Positions 55,155 to 63,395 of a DNA stretch of 64,000 nt are shown here, piece after piece (the first letter of the stretch is position 1; each line of letters starts with the position of its first letter). The stretch spans positions 186,001 to 250,000 of the forward strand of contig CAVRTQ010000005.1 in NCBI GenBank assembly GCA_963724195.1, written 5' to 3'. The DNA comes from Solirubrobacter sp963724195. GTDB taxonomy: Bacteria; Actinomycetota; Thermoleophilia; Solirubrobacterales; Solirubrobacteraceae. The position numbers and the translations under genes were made by a program. The notes below the pieces were generated by a model. The model searched no databases, had not been told where the DNA came from, and saw only the letters and a program-made list of their open reading frames with translations.

Positions 55155-55663
55155 TGCTGCCGTGGCCGGCGCCGCCGCTGGCCGACGACCTCATCCGGCT
55201 GCGGCCGTGGCGGGATGACGATCAACCAGCCGTGGTGACCGCCTTCGCCGATCCCACGTTCCAGCGCTTCTCGGACTGGGAGCCAGACGACCTCGCCACG
55301 CAGGAGCAGCGGCGGCTGCGGGGCGAGCAGATCCAGTTCGCGCTCGTCGATGCCGCCGACACGGTCCTCGGGGGCGCTTCCCTGTATGGGTTCGTCGAAG
55401 GGCGGGCGGGGATCGGCTATTGGCTCGTGCCCGCAGCGCGGGGCCGCGGCGTCGCGACCCGCGCGGTCCGCCTGCTCGCGCGCTGGGCGTTCGACGCGCT
55501 GGGCGTCGCGCGGCTGGAACTCACCTGCGGACCCGACAACGTCGCCTCGCAGCGGGTCGCCGAGCGCTGCGGGTTCACCTGCGAAGGCCTGATGCGCGCG
55601 CACCTGCCGTTCAAAGGCGGGCGCCGCGACACCGTCCTGTACAGCCTGCTGCCGGACGACTGA
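55154..55663 (+). CDS. GNAT-family N-acetyltransferase (RimJ-like)
   Basis: 169 residues. Pattern LIRLRPWRDDDQPAVVTAFA, GIGYWLVPAARGRGVATRAV with the acetyl-CoA loop (RGRGVA), then ARLELTCGPDNVASQRVAER and CGFTCEGLMR. Similar to RimJ/RimL-type acetyltransferases. Substrate not indicated. Coupled to miaB. Confidence 0.9.
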   Translation: MLPWPAPPLADDLIRLRPWRDDDQPAVVTAFADPTFQRFSDWEPDDLATQEQRRLRGEQIQFALVDAADTVLGGASLYGFVEGRAGIGYWLVPAARGRGVATRAVRLLARWAFDALGVARLELTCGPDNVASQRVAERCGFTCEGLMRAHLPFKGGRRDTVLYSLLPDD

Positions 55664-55696
55664 GAACGTACGTTTGTAATCCGTCCGCCCGGCGTG

Positions 55697-55710
55697 CGAA
55701 CATGTGTTCG
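55697..55710. promoter_or_regulatory. LexA (SOS) box over the start of the radical SAM gene
   Basis: CGAACATGTGTTCG, a perfect match to the CGAAC-N4-GTTCG core of Gram-positive and actinobacterial LexA boxes, fully palindromic. It spans the GTG start codon (55704). A second, weaker palindrome AACGTACGTT lies at 55665-55674, right after the GNAT stop. Suggests DNA-damage control of the downstream gene. Confidence 0.65.
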
Positions 55711-57773
55711 TGCGCTGGTCATCACAAGTCATCGAGAGCGACGACGTCGGCCGCCTGCCCGGGCTGGGGGACACGGTGGTGCGCCGCTTCGACGCGCCGG
55801 AGGCGCTGGACATGCGCTTCCACGAGGTTCGCACCAAGTCGGCGCTGAACCGCGTCCCGGCCGCGTCGCGCGTGCCGTTCAACTGGACGGTCAACCCCTA
55901 CCGCGGCTGCTCGCATGCGTGCGTCTACTGCATGGCGGGGGACACGCTCATCCTGCTCGCCGACGGCGGTGTACGGCCCTTGGCCGACCTGCGCGCGGGA
56001 GACCGCATCTACGGCACGCGTAAGGGTCGCTACGTGACCACCGAGGTGCTGGCGCACTGGCAGACGCGCAAGCCCGGCTATCGCGTCACGCTCGAGGACG
56101 GGACGAGGATTCTCGCCAGCGGCGACCACCGGTTCCTCTCGCGGCACGGGTGGGGCTACGTGGCCTCCGAGGACGGCGTGTCCGCCGGCCGGCCGGCCAC
56201 GGAGCGACTCGGCCGGGTCGGGCAGTCACTCGGCCGGCACCTGGCTCCCGCCCCGGCCGTGGCCCGGCGGCGGGGTCGTCTCGGCGCGGCCGTCGGCCGG
56301 CGGGTGCTGGCGATCGGGGAGCGGCTCGGCGGCGTTGGGCAGTTCGCCAAGGGCCCGGCCGAGGACGCCGACTACCGGCGCGGCTACCTGTGCGGGGCCG
56401 TCCATGGGGACGACCACCTCTTCCGCCTGACGCCCGCGGGCCGGGAGGCGCTGGAGCGCGTGGACCTGTACCTGGCCGAGCTCGGGCTGTCGATGACCGC
56501 GGCGGCCGTCGCGGGCTATCGCGAGGTGCGGGTGGCGCGACCCACGGCGGAGTCGCTGCGCCATGTGCTCACCTGGCCGTGGGACGCCGGGGAGCAGTGG
56601 AGCAAGGGGTTCCTGGCCGGCGTGTTCGATGCCGACGGCTCGAGCGGCGAGGCCGTCCGGATCGCCAATTCCGACCCTGCCGTGCTGCGCCGCGCCGCGG
56701 ACTGTCTGCGCCAGCTCGGGTTCCACCACGTCTCCGAGGACGCCGGGTCGCTGCGGCTGCTGGGCGGCAGCGCCGAGCATCTGCGGTTCTTCCACACCGT
56801 CGACCCGGCGATCCGGCACAAGTGCACGATCGCGGGCCGCGCGGTGAAGTTCCCGGGCCTGCTGCGGGTCACGTCGGTCGAGCCGCTCGGGTTCGAGATC
56901 CCGATGTACGACATCACGACGGGCACCGGCGACTTCATCGCCAACGGCGTGGTGAGCCACAACTGCTTCGCCCGGCCGACCCATGAGTACCTGGAGCTCG
57001 ACGCCGGCCGCGACTTCGAACGCGAGATCGTGGTGAAGGTCAATGTGCCCGAGGTGCTGCGCGCGGAGCTGCGGCGGCCGTCGTGGAAGGGGGAGAGCGT
57101 CGCCCTGGGCACGAACACGGACCCGTATCAGTGGGTCGAGGGGCGCTACAAGCTGATGCGCGGGATCTGGGAGGCGTTCCGCGACTACCGCAACCCGTGT
57201 TCGGTGCTGACCAAGTCGCCGCTGCTGCTGCGCGACCTGGATCTGATGCAGCAGATCGCCGCGGTCACGGACTTCAGCGCCTGCCTGTCGGTCCCGACGC
57301 TGGACGAGAAGGCCTGGCGCGCCACCGAGCCGCACACGCCGCATCCACGCGCCCGCCTCGAGGCCGTCGCCGAGCTCAACCGCAACGGCATCCCGACCGG
57401 CGTGCTGATCGCCCCGCTCATCCCGGGCATCAACGACGCACCCGAGCAGGTCGAGAAGATCGTCGAGCTGGCCACCGAGGCCGACGCCACCTACATCGGC
57501 GGCCAGACGCTGTTCCTCTCCGGCCCGGTCCGTCAGATCTTCATGGACTGGCTGCGCGACTACCGCCCGGACCTCGTCCCGCGCTACGAGCGCCTCTACG
57601 CGAAGCGCTCCCGGCTCTCACCGGGCGAGCGCCACAAGATCGAGAGCGCCGCGGGCGTCCCGTGGCTGCGTCCGGACCGCGACCTGGACCCGTTCCGCCG
57701 CCACCGCAACGGCCAGCCGCCACCACTGATGCCGGCGCCGACCTCGAGGGTGAAGCAGGAAAGCCTGTTCTAG
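55704..57773 (+). CDS. Rv2578c-family radical SAM protein containing an intein
   Basis: 689 residues with intein, 344 after splicing; GTG start. The host enzyme starts MFVRWSSQVIESDDVGRLPG. Its radical SAM motif NPYRGCSHACVY is cut by the intein before the third cluster Cys; after splicing it reads CSHACVY-CFARPTHEYL. Host sequence continues VVKVNVPEVLRAELRRPSWK, ALGTNTDPYQWVEGRYKLMR and GVLIAPLIPGINDAPEQVEK. It is of the spore-photoproduct-lyase-like (SplB-related) group found in Mycobacterium tuberculosis as Rv2578c; reaction unknown. A LexA box over the start links it to DNA damage. Confidence 0.92.
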   Translation: MFVRWSSQVIESDDVGRLPGLGDTVVRRFDAPEALDMRFHEVRTKSALNRVPAASRVPFNWTVNPYRGCSHACVYCMAGDTLILLADGGVRPLADLRAGDRIYGTRKGRYVTTEVLAHWQTRKPGYRVTLEDGTRILASGDHRFLSRHGWGYVASEDGVSAGRPATERLGRVGQSLGRHLAPAPAVARRRGRLGAAVGRRVLAIGERLGGVGQFAKGPAEDADYRRGYLCGAVHGDDHLFRLTPAGREALERVDLYLAELGLSMTAAAVAGYREVRVARPTAESLRHVLTWPWDAGEQWSKGFLAGVFDADGSSGEAVRIANSDPAVLRRAADCLRQLGFHHVSEDAGSLRLLGGSAEHLRFFHTVDPAIRHKCTIAGRAVKFPGLLRVTSVEPLGFEIPMYDITTGTGDFIANGVVSHNCFARPTHEYLELDAGRDFEREIVVKVNVPEVLRAELRRPSWKGESVALGTNTDPYQWVEGRYKLMRGIWEAFRDYRNPCSVLTKSPLLLRDLDLMQQIAAVTDFSACLSVPTLDEKAWRATEPHTPHPRARLEAVAELNRNGIPTGVLIAPLIPGINDAPEQVEKIVELATEADATYIGGQTLFLSGPVRQIFMDWLRDYRPDLVPRYERLYAKRSRLSPGERHKIESAAGVPWLRPDRDLDPFRRHRNGQPPPLMPAPTSRVKQESLF
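55929..56963 (+). mobile_element. Intein with LAGLIDADG homing endonuclease domain
   Basis: 345 residues, host residues 76-420. Splicing block A begins at Cys1 (CMAGDTLILLADGGVRPLAD). Block B is LEDGTRILASGDHRFLSRHG (TxxH-like, GDHRF). LAGLIDADG-type helices are RGYLCGAVHGDDHLF and KGFLAGVFDADGSSG. Block F is EIPMYDITTGTGDFIANGVV and block G is SHN, followed by the +1 Cys of the host. All splicing residues (Cys1, block B His, terminal His-Asn, +1 Cys) are present, so it should splice. The first endonuclease motif has GD-D, the second has DAD-G, so cleavage activity is possible. Confidence 0.93.
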
Positions 57774-57783
57774 AAACGCGAAA

Positions 57784-57801
57784 ACCGCCTCGGCGGGCGG
57801 T
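57784..57801 (+). terminator. Hairpin after the radical SAM gene
   Basis: ACCGCC / GGCGGT stem with loop TCGGCG, preceded by a GCGAAAA stretch, eleven bases after the stop codon. A weak T-containing tail (TCTAGTCTGGTT) follows. Probable terminator for the plus-strand gene, and with AAAA on the other side perhaps for the convergent SDR gene as well. Confidence 0.55.
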
Positions 57802-57849
57802 CTAGTCTGGTTATCGGCACGGCGCGCTCGGACCTTGAGCCCCGTTCGC

Positions 57850-57929
57850 CGAGTTGGCACGTTGCCGCTCGCCGCCGGCCCGGCCTGGGCCATGACTCCC
57901 ACTGAGCGAGCCCGCAGGGCGAAGCTCAG
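57850..57929 (-). repeat. Dual-hairpin element, copy B
   Basis: Read on the minus strand: CTGAGC / GCTCAG outer stem (57929-57924 and 57907-57902) around TTCGCCCTGCGGGCTC. Then TGGGAGTCATGGCCCAGG (16 of 18 identical to copy C) and a GC-rich second hairpin. The outer stem overlaps the stop codon of the SDR gene, so the element is at that gene's 3' end. It fills most of the space between the convergent radical SAM and SDR genes. Confidence 0.72.
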
Positions 57930-58717
57930 CGTTTCTCGGCCTGCCCGCGCCCGATCGACTCGGACGTCTTGACCGACCCGAGCTTGCGCTGCACGGCGCC
58001 GGCCGGGCCGGGCGCCACCGACGCCAGCAGCGCCCCCGCGCGCAGCGGCAGCGGCGCGACGTCGAGCTCCGCCCGGTTCTGCTCGATCGCCTTCACGACG
58101 GCCCGCGCGACGTCGTCCGGGCGCTTGGTGCCCACGTAGGGCGGGAGCTTGCCGCCCGATTCGGCGAACATGCCCGCGTCGCGGATGAACCCGGGCAGCA
58201 CGACGGACACGCCCACGCCCTTGCCGGCCAGGTCCTCGCGCAGGGCGAGGCCGAACCCGCGCAGCCCGAACTTCGTCGCCGCGTAGACCGAGGAGCCGGG
58301 CGCGCCGGCCTTGCCCGCCAGCGAGGACATGAACAGCAGGTGCCCGCTGCCGCGCTGCACCATCGCGGGGGAGAGCGCGTGCGCGAGCAGCATCGGCGCG
58401 CGCAGGTTGACCGTCAGCGCCCGGTCGATCTCCTCGACCGAGAACGAGTGCAGCCCGCCGCTCCCCGGCAACCCGGCGTTCGCGACCAGCACGTCCACGC
58501 GCCCGGCCTCGCTCAGGAGCGTGTCCACGGCGCCGGGATCGGCCAGATCGGAGGCGATCGCCCGCCCGCCGACCTCCTCCGCCAGCGGCGTCAGCACGTC
58601 CAACCGCCGGCCGGTCAGCAGCAACGAGGCGCCGCGCTCGTGCAAGGCCCGCGCGATGGCCTGGCCGAGGCCGCCCGTCGCGCCCGTCAACAACACCCGC
58701 GCACCATCGAGCTTCAT
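57926..58717 (-). CDS. Short-chain dehydrogenase/reductase
   Basis: 263 residues. Rossmann motif VLLTGATGGLGQAIARAL, VLVANAGLPGSGG, catalytic Ser and Tyr-x3-Lys in LFMSSLAGKAGAPGSSVYAATKFG. Classical SDR; substrate unknown. Starts inside the stop codon of the FIST gene (ATGA overlap). The stop lies within dual-hairpin copy B. Confidence 0.92.
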   Translation of the reverse strand: MKLDGARVLLTGATGGLGQAIARALHERGASLLLTGRRLDVLTPLAEEVGGRAIASDLADPGAVDTLLSEAGRVDVLVANAGLPGSGGLHSFSVEEIDRALTVNLRAPMLLAHALSPAMVQRGSGHLLFMSSLAGKAGAPGSSVYAATKFGLRGFGLALREDLAGKGVGVSVVLPGFIRDAGMFAESGGKLPPYVGTKRPDDVARAVVKAIEQNRAELDVAPLPLRAGALLASVAPGPAGAVQRKLGSVKTSESIGRGQAEKR

Positions 58718-59877
58718 GCGAACACCGCCACCGTGGCCGTAAAGGAATGCAGGAAGTAGCCGCCGCCGACCGGGCCGATCTCGCCCGCGGCGAAGAACCC
58801 CGCGGCCGGGACGCCGCCCAGCCCGCGCTCGACCGACTCGACGTCGTGCCCTGCCCGCCCGAACATCCCGCGCCCGCGGCCGTTGCAGGCGAACAGCAGC
58901 GCACCCGCCGGCGGCCGCCCGCCCAGCGCGGTCATGCAGATCGAGAGCGCCTCGCGCAGGTCGGCGTCCGCGCTGTCGGCGTCGCGGGCGTGCAGCCGCA
59001 CGACCTGGCCGGGATGCACGTCGGCGGCGATCGCGATCTGGCCCGTGTCCGGATCAGCGCCCACGAGCCCGCGCACGAGGAAGTCGCCCTGCAGGTAGTC
59101 GGGCTTGTTGGCGTCCACGACGATCCCGACGAGCAGCCCGCCCTGGACGAGCTTGAGCTCCTCGGCCGGGAGCTCCTCGATCGTGTCGCGCAGCTTCTCG
59201 AGCGCCGGCTTGCCCGCCAGCTCGCCGATCACGCGGCCTTCGCCGGCGGTGATCGTCAGCTCGGGACCGATCGGCGCCGCGCCCTGCGAGACGGTCGGGA
59301 GCATCTCCACACCGTCCAGGCGCACGCCGACGGCGCCGTCGGTGACCACGCGCTCGTCGATGAACAGCACGGTCTCGTTCTCCAGCGACTTCCCGGACGC
59401 AAGCCCGCCGATCAGCGGCAGCATCGGCGTCGACTCGCTCAGGAAGCGCAGGACCGGGGCGGTGGGGAACGTCTCCGGGTCGGCGATCAGGATCGCCCCG
59501 TCGGCGCCCGCGAGGTCCGCCATGCCCGTCAGGGCGCCGGTCCCGATCTCGATCTCCTCGACGGCGGCGTGGAACGTCAGCGCCGTGCCGTCACCCAGCG
59601 AAGCGGCCCAGACGGACACCGCCGTGCCGTTCTCGACCTCCTGCCCGTGGCCGATCACGCCGCCGGCGCCGCACCCGATCAGCCCTTCCGGCCGCAGGAT
59701 CTCGTGCACGGCCTCCAGCACCAGCTCGGGCGCCCCGAGCACGCTCCCCGAAGCGAACACCACCACGAGGTCACAACGCTGATCGCCGAGCTCGGCGGCG
59801 GCCGCCGTCGCGGCGTCCAGCGCGGCCGCGCGCGGCTCGAGCAACGTCGAGAGGCCGGTGCCGATGCGGACGGACAT
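58714..59877 (-). CDS. FIST-domain signal-transduction protein
   Basis: 387 residues. FIST_N (CDLVVVFASGSVLGAPELVL, LIGCGAGGVIGHGQEVENG, PLIGGLASGKS) and FIST_C (LLVGIVVDANKPDYLQGDFL, GALLFACNGRGRGMFG, GVPAAGFFAAGEIGPVGG, YFLHSFTATVAVF). FIST domains are thought to bind small ligands such as amino acids and feed signalling proteins. ATG at 59877 is 25 bases from the divergent miaA start, so their promoters overlap. Confidence 0.9.
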   Translation of the reverse strand: MSVRIGTGLSTLLEPRAAALDAATAAAAELGDQRCDLVVVFASGSVLGAPELVLEAVHEILRPEGLIGCGAGGVIGHGQEVENGTAVSVWAASLGDGTALTFHAAVEEIEIGTGALTGMADLAGADGAILIADPETFPTAPVLRFLSESTPMLPLIGGLASGKSLENETVLFIDERVVTDGAVGVRLDGVEMLPTVSQGAAPIGPELTITAGEGRVIGELAGKPALEKLRDTIEELPAEELKLVQGGLLVGIVVDANKPDYLQGDFLVRGLVGADPDTGQIAIAADVHPGQVVRLHARDADSADADLREALSICMTALGGRPPAGALLFACNGRGRGMFGRAGHDVESVERGLGGVPAAGFFAAGEIGPVGGGYFLHSFTATVAVFA

Positions 59878-59902
59878 GCCTGGGTGACGATACTGAGCGG
59901 CC
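59878..59902. promoter_or_regulatory. 25-base divergent promoter region between FIST gene and miaA
   Basis: Only 25 bases separate the two start codons. GATACT (59889-59894) could be the -10 box for miaA; the same bases read on the other strand give TATCGT for the FIST gene. Both mRNAs would be leaderless or nearly so and could not be transcribed at the same time. Confidence 0.4.
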
Positions 59903-60763
59903 GTGCAAGTCATCGCCGTCTTCGGACCGACCGGTATCGGCAAGACCGCGGTCGCCATCGCGCTCGCCGAGCGCCTGCGTGCCCGCGGAGAGGACCCGGT
60001 CGCGGTCTCCGCGGACTCCATGCAGCTCTACCAAGGCCTGCCGATCCTCACCGGGGCCGCCGACGCGCTCCAGCAAGCGCAGCTGGAACACCGGCTGCTC
60101 GGCTTCGTGCCCGTCCACGAGACCTACTCGGCGGGCGCGTTCGCCCAGCGGGCGCACGAGGAGATCGACGGCCTGATCGCCCAGCACCGGCGCCCGATCG
60201 TCGTCGGCGGCACCGGCCTGTACCTGCGGGCCGCGCTGGCCGACCTCGACCTCAGGCCACCCGTGGACCCGGCGATCCGCGCGCGGATCGCCGCGCGCGA
60301 CCTGGCCGAGCTGCACGCCGAGCTCCCGCCGGACCTGAACATCCGGCCGACGGACACCCACCGCATCGTCCGCGCGCACGAGCTGCTCGCGACGGGCGAG
60401 CTCCCGCACGCGACGAGCCGCCAGCTGTGGACGGAGCACACCCGCCATCCGACGCTGCTCGTCGCGTTGGTGATGGACCGCGAGCCGCTCTACGAGCGCA
60501 TCGAAGCCCGCGTGGACGCGATGGTCGCGGCCGGCGCGGCCGAGGAAGTCAGGGCCGTGGAACACACCGCGGGCGCCACTGCGCGCCGCGCCGTCGGCTT
60601 CGAGGAGCTCCTCCACGGCGACATCGAGGCCATGAAGCGCAGCACCCGCCGCTACGCCAAGCGCCAGCTCACGTGGCTGCGCAAGCTGCCCGGCGCGCAC
60701 CGCGTCGACCTCACCGACCGGACCCCTGAGGACGTCGCCGCCGAGCTGGTCGCCATGATCTAG
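59903..60763 (+). CDS. miaA: tRNA dimethylallyltransferase MiaA
   Basis: 286 residues, GTG start. P-loop VFGPTGIGKTAVAIALAERL, active-site VSADSMQLYQGLPILTG, HETYSAGAFAQRA, VVGGTGLYLRAAL and RYAKRQLTWLRKLPG. Makes i6A37 in tRNA, the substrate of MiaB. dapF starts six bases after the stop. Confidence 0.94.
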   Translation: MQVIAVFGPTGIGKTAVAIALAERLRARGEDPVAVSADSMQLYQGLPILTGAADALQQAQLEHRLLGFVPVHETYSAGAFAQRAHEEIDGLIAQHRRPIVVGGTGLYLRAALADLDLRPPVDPAIRARIAARDLAELHAELPPDLNIRPTDTHRIVRAHELLATGELPHATSRQLWTEHTRHPTLLVALVMDREPLYERIEARVDAMVAAGAAEEVRAVEHTAGATARRAVGFEELLHGDIEAMKRSTRRYAKRQLTWLRKLPGAHRVDLTDRTPEDVAAELVAMI

Positions 60764-60768
60764 GGCTG

Positions 60769-61581
60769 GTGCGCTTCGAGAAGTGGCAGGCGCTGGGCAA
60801 CGACTACCTCATCTTCGAGGAGGTCGAGCTGTCCCCGAACGCGGTCCGCACGCTCTGCGACCCGCACTTCGGACCCGGCGCCGACGGGGTGCTCGTGCTG
60901 ACCAAGCCGGATGAGCCGGGCTACGTCGCGCGGCTGCGGATCTTCAACCCGGACGGCTCGGAGGCCGAGCTGAGCGGCAACGGCGCGCGCGAGGCGATCC
61001 TGTACCTGCGCCGCCACTGGACGGACGCGGACACGTTCTCGATCCAGACGCTCGCGGGCGAGATCCGGCCCACGATCCTCAGCGCCACCACGTGCCGCGT
61101 CGACATGGGCCGCGCGTCGCTGACGAGCCCGAACTACCCGCAGGGGCCGCCCGACGGCACCGGCGAGGTGGCCGGGTATCGCTTCCAGCACGTGGCGATC
61201 GGCAACCCGCAGTGCGCGATCCGCGTCGAGGACCCAGACCATTTGGACCTGCAGGCCATCGGCCCGCAGATCGAGCACGCGGACCTGTTCCCCAACCGCA
61301 CGAACGTCTCGTTCTGGCGCGAGATCGCCCCGGACGCCATCCGCGCGCGCATCTTCGAGCGCGGTGTGGGGGAGACGCTGTCGAGCGGCACCGGGGCGAG
61401 CGGGGCGGCCGTGGCCCACGTCGTCCGCGGCGGCGAGACGCCGGTCACGGTCCATCTGGACGGTGGCGAGCTGACCGTCGACGTCGACGATGCCCTGCAC
61501 GTGGACCTCACCGGATGGGCAAAGCCGATCTACCGCGCCGAGCTGAGCGAGGAATTCCTGAACGACATGGAGGCCGAATAG
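60769..61581 (+). CDS. dapF: Diaminopimelate epimerase homologue with both catalytic cysteines replaced by serine
   Basis: 270 residues, GTG start, intact. Fold and substrate blocks are conserved: KWQALGNDYLIFEE, RIFNPDGSEAELSGNGAR, AIGNPQCAI, LFPNRTNVSFW, RIFERGVGETLSSGTGASGA. In characterised DapF the sequence is CGNGAR and T-x-A-C-G-x-G; here the first Cys is Ser (LSGNGAR) and the second is Ser (LSSGTG). Cys-to-Ser changes strongly reduce the E. coli-type enzyme, so this may be a variant mechanism or an enzyme with another substrate. It is coupled to miaA upstream and an NmrA-like gene downstream. Confidence 0.85.
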   Translation: MRFEKWQALGNDYLIFEEVELSPNAVRTLCDPHFGPGADGVLVLTKPDEPGYVARLRIFNPDGSEAELSGNGAREAILYLRRHWTDADTFSIQTLAGEIRPTILSATTCRVDMGRASLTSPNYPQGPPDGTGEVAGYRFQHVAIGNPQCAIRVEDPDHLDLQAIGPQIEHADLFPNRTNVSFWREIAPDAIRARIFERGVGETLSSGTGASGAAVAHVVRGGETPVTVHLDGGELTVDVDDALHVDLTGWAKPIYRAELSEEFLNDMEAE

Positions 61582-62442
61582 ATGCTGCTGGTGACCGGAT
61601 CGACCGGGACGACCGGCATGGAGGTCCTGAAGGCGCTCAAGGCTCGCGACGCCGCGGCCCGCGCCCTGGTGCGCGACGAGACGAAGGCGCATCACCTGCG
61701 CGACCTCGGCTTCGAGCCGGTCACGGGTGATCTCGGGGACCCACGCACGCTCGGTCCGGCGTTCGAGGGCGTCGAGAAGGCGTACCTCGTGTCGCCGATG
61801 GGCCCGATGCAGTCCGAGTTCGAGCAGGCGTTCCTGGAGACGGCGATGCAGGCCGGCGTCAAGCACGTCGTCAAGCTCAGCGTGATCGGCGCGAGCCCCG
61901 AGGCGCCGCTGCGCTTCGCCCGCACGCACGCCAAGGTCGAGCAGGCGCTGCGCGACTCCGGCATGGACTGGACGCTGCTGCGGCCCACGAGCTTCATGCA
62001 GAACACGCTGAGCTGGGGCGCGCGCGTGCTCGACGGCACGTTCTACTCGCCCGTCCCGGACGCGGCCTTCAGCCTCGTCGATGCGCGGGACGTGGCCGAG
62101 GTGGCCGCGGTCGCGCTCACCGAGGAGGGCCACGCGGGCAAGGCGTACGGGCTCTCCGGCCCCGAGGCCGTGTCCTACCGTGACCAGGCCAAGCGCGTGT
62201 TCGCGGCCGCCGGGCGGGAGATCACGGTCGAGGAGATCCCGGTCGAGGCGCTCAAGCGCGAGCTCGTCCGGGCCGGCGTCCCGCCGTGGAACGCCGAGGG
62301 CCTGAGCGAGCAGTTCGCGCTCTACGCCGGCGGCGGCGCGCAGATGGTGACGTCGGGCGTCAAGGACGCGCTCGGCCGCGACCCGCGCTCGATCGACGAG
62401 TTCGCGAAGGACCACGTGGAAGCATTCAAGGAGCAGGCATGA
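61582..62442 (+). CDS. NmrA-like NAD(P)-binding protein
   Basis: 286 residues, ATG directly after the dapF stop. Rossmann motif LLVTGSTGTTGMEVLKAL, VRDETKAHHLRDLGFEPVTG, VSPMGPMQSEFEQAFLETAM, SVIGASPEAPLRFARTHAKV and LRPTSFMQNTLSW. Atypical SDR of the NmrA/QOR2-like group; senses NADP ratio or reduces quinones in known members. Lies between dapF and dapD; its stop overlaps dapD by ATGA. Any lysine-pathway role is speculation. Confidence 0.88.
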   Translation: MLLVTGSTGTTGMEVLKALKARDAAARALVRDETKAHHLRDLGFEPVTGDLGDPRTLGPAFEGVEKAYLVSPMGPMQSEFEQAFLETAMQAGVKHVVKLSVIGASPEAPLRFARTHAKVEQALRDSGMDWTLLRPTSFMQNTLSWGARVLDGTFYSPVPDAAFSLVDARDVAEVAAVALTEEGHAGKAYGLSGPEAVSYRDQAKRVFAAAGREITVEEIPVEALKRELVRAGVPPWNAEGLSEQFALYAGGGAQMVTSGVKDALGRDPRSIDEFAKDHVEAFKEQA

Positions 62443-63395
62443 CGGAAGGTGGGGCCTGGGGTGCCGGGCTGGCGACGTACGCGGGCGACCGCATCCTCGA
62501 GGTCTTCTATCCGGACCCACAGCTCGGCGGCGAAGGCGAATCGCGCGTCACCGAGCTGAGCGCGGAAGCCGCCGCGGAGCACGGGCTGCCGGAGGCGCAG
62601 CGGACGGATGCCCTGCGCGACGTGCGCCAGGCGACGGTGCTGACCCGCATCGCCGACCTCTCCACGCCGCCGCGCAACACCGCTGACGCCTACCTGCGCC
62701 TGCACCTGCTCAGCCACCGGCTCGTCAAGCCGCACGGCATCAACCTCGACGGCATCTTCGGCGCGCTGCCGAACGTCGCGTGGACGAGCGTCGGCCCGGT
62801 CGACCCCGCGAACCTGACGCAGGTGCAACTGAAGGCGCGCGCCGCCGGCATCGCGCTGCAGGTCTTCAGCGTCGACAAGTTCCCGCGCATGACCGACTAC
62901 GTCGCCCCGACCGGCGTGCGCGTGGCCGACGCCGACCGTGTACGGCTCGGCGCCCACCTCGCCGAGGGCACCACCGTCATGCACGAGGGCTTCGTGAACT
63001 TCAACGCCGGCACGCTGGGCACCTCGATGGTCGAGGGCCGCATCAGCGCGGGCGTCGTGGTCGGGGACGGCTCCGACGTCGGCGGCGGCGCGTCGATCAT
63101 GGGCACCCTGTCCGGCGGCGGCGCCGAGGTGATCTCGATCGGCGAGCGCTGCCTGCTCGGCGCGAACGCCGGCATCGGCATCTCCCTCGGCGACGAGTGC
63201 ACCGTGGAGGCCGGGCTGTACATCACGGCCGGCACCGTGATCACGCTGCCGGACGGCGACACCGTCAAGGGCCGCGACCTGAGCGGCGCGAGCGGGCTGC
63301 TGTTCCGGCGCAACTCGCGCACCGGCACCGTCGAGGCGTTGCCGCGCTCAGGAAACTGGCAGGGCTTGAACGCCGCTCTGCACGCGAACGACTAA
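62439..63395 (+). CDS. dapD: 2,3,4,5-tetrahydropyridine-2,6-dicarboxylate N-succinyltransferase
   Basis: 318 residues. N-terminal domain with TRIADLSTPPRNTADAYLRL and HRLVKPHGINLDGIFGALPN; left-handed beta-helix of hexapeptide repeats (GTTVMHEGFVNFNAGTLGTS, GRISAGVVVGDGSDVGGGAS, GTLSGGG, CLLGANAGIGISLGDECTVE). Matches the actinobacterial DapD subfamily. Transfers succinyl from succinyl-CoA to tetrahydrodipicolinate. ATG at 62439 overlaps the upstream stop. The last four bases overlap the convergent aminotransferase gene. Confidence 0.94.
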   Translation: MTEGGAWGAGLATYAGDRILEVFYPDPQLGGEGESRVTELSAEAAAEHGLPEAQRTDALRDVRQATVLTRIADLSTPPRNTADAYLRLHLLSHRLVKPHGINLDGIFGALPNVAWTSVGPVDPANLTQVQLKARAAGIALQVFSVDKFPRMTDYVAPTGVRVADADRVRLGAHLAEGTTVMHEGFVNFNAGTLGTSMVEGRISAGVVVGDGSDVGGGASIMGTLSGGGAEVISIGERCLLGANAGIGISLGDECTVEAGLYITAGTVITLPDGDTVKGRDLSGASGLLFRRNSRTGTVEALPRSGNWQGLNAALHAND

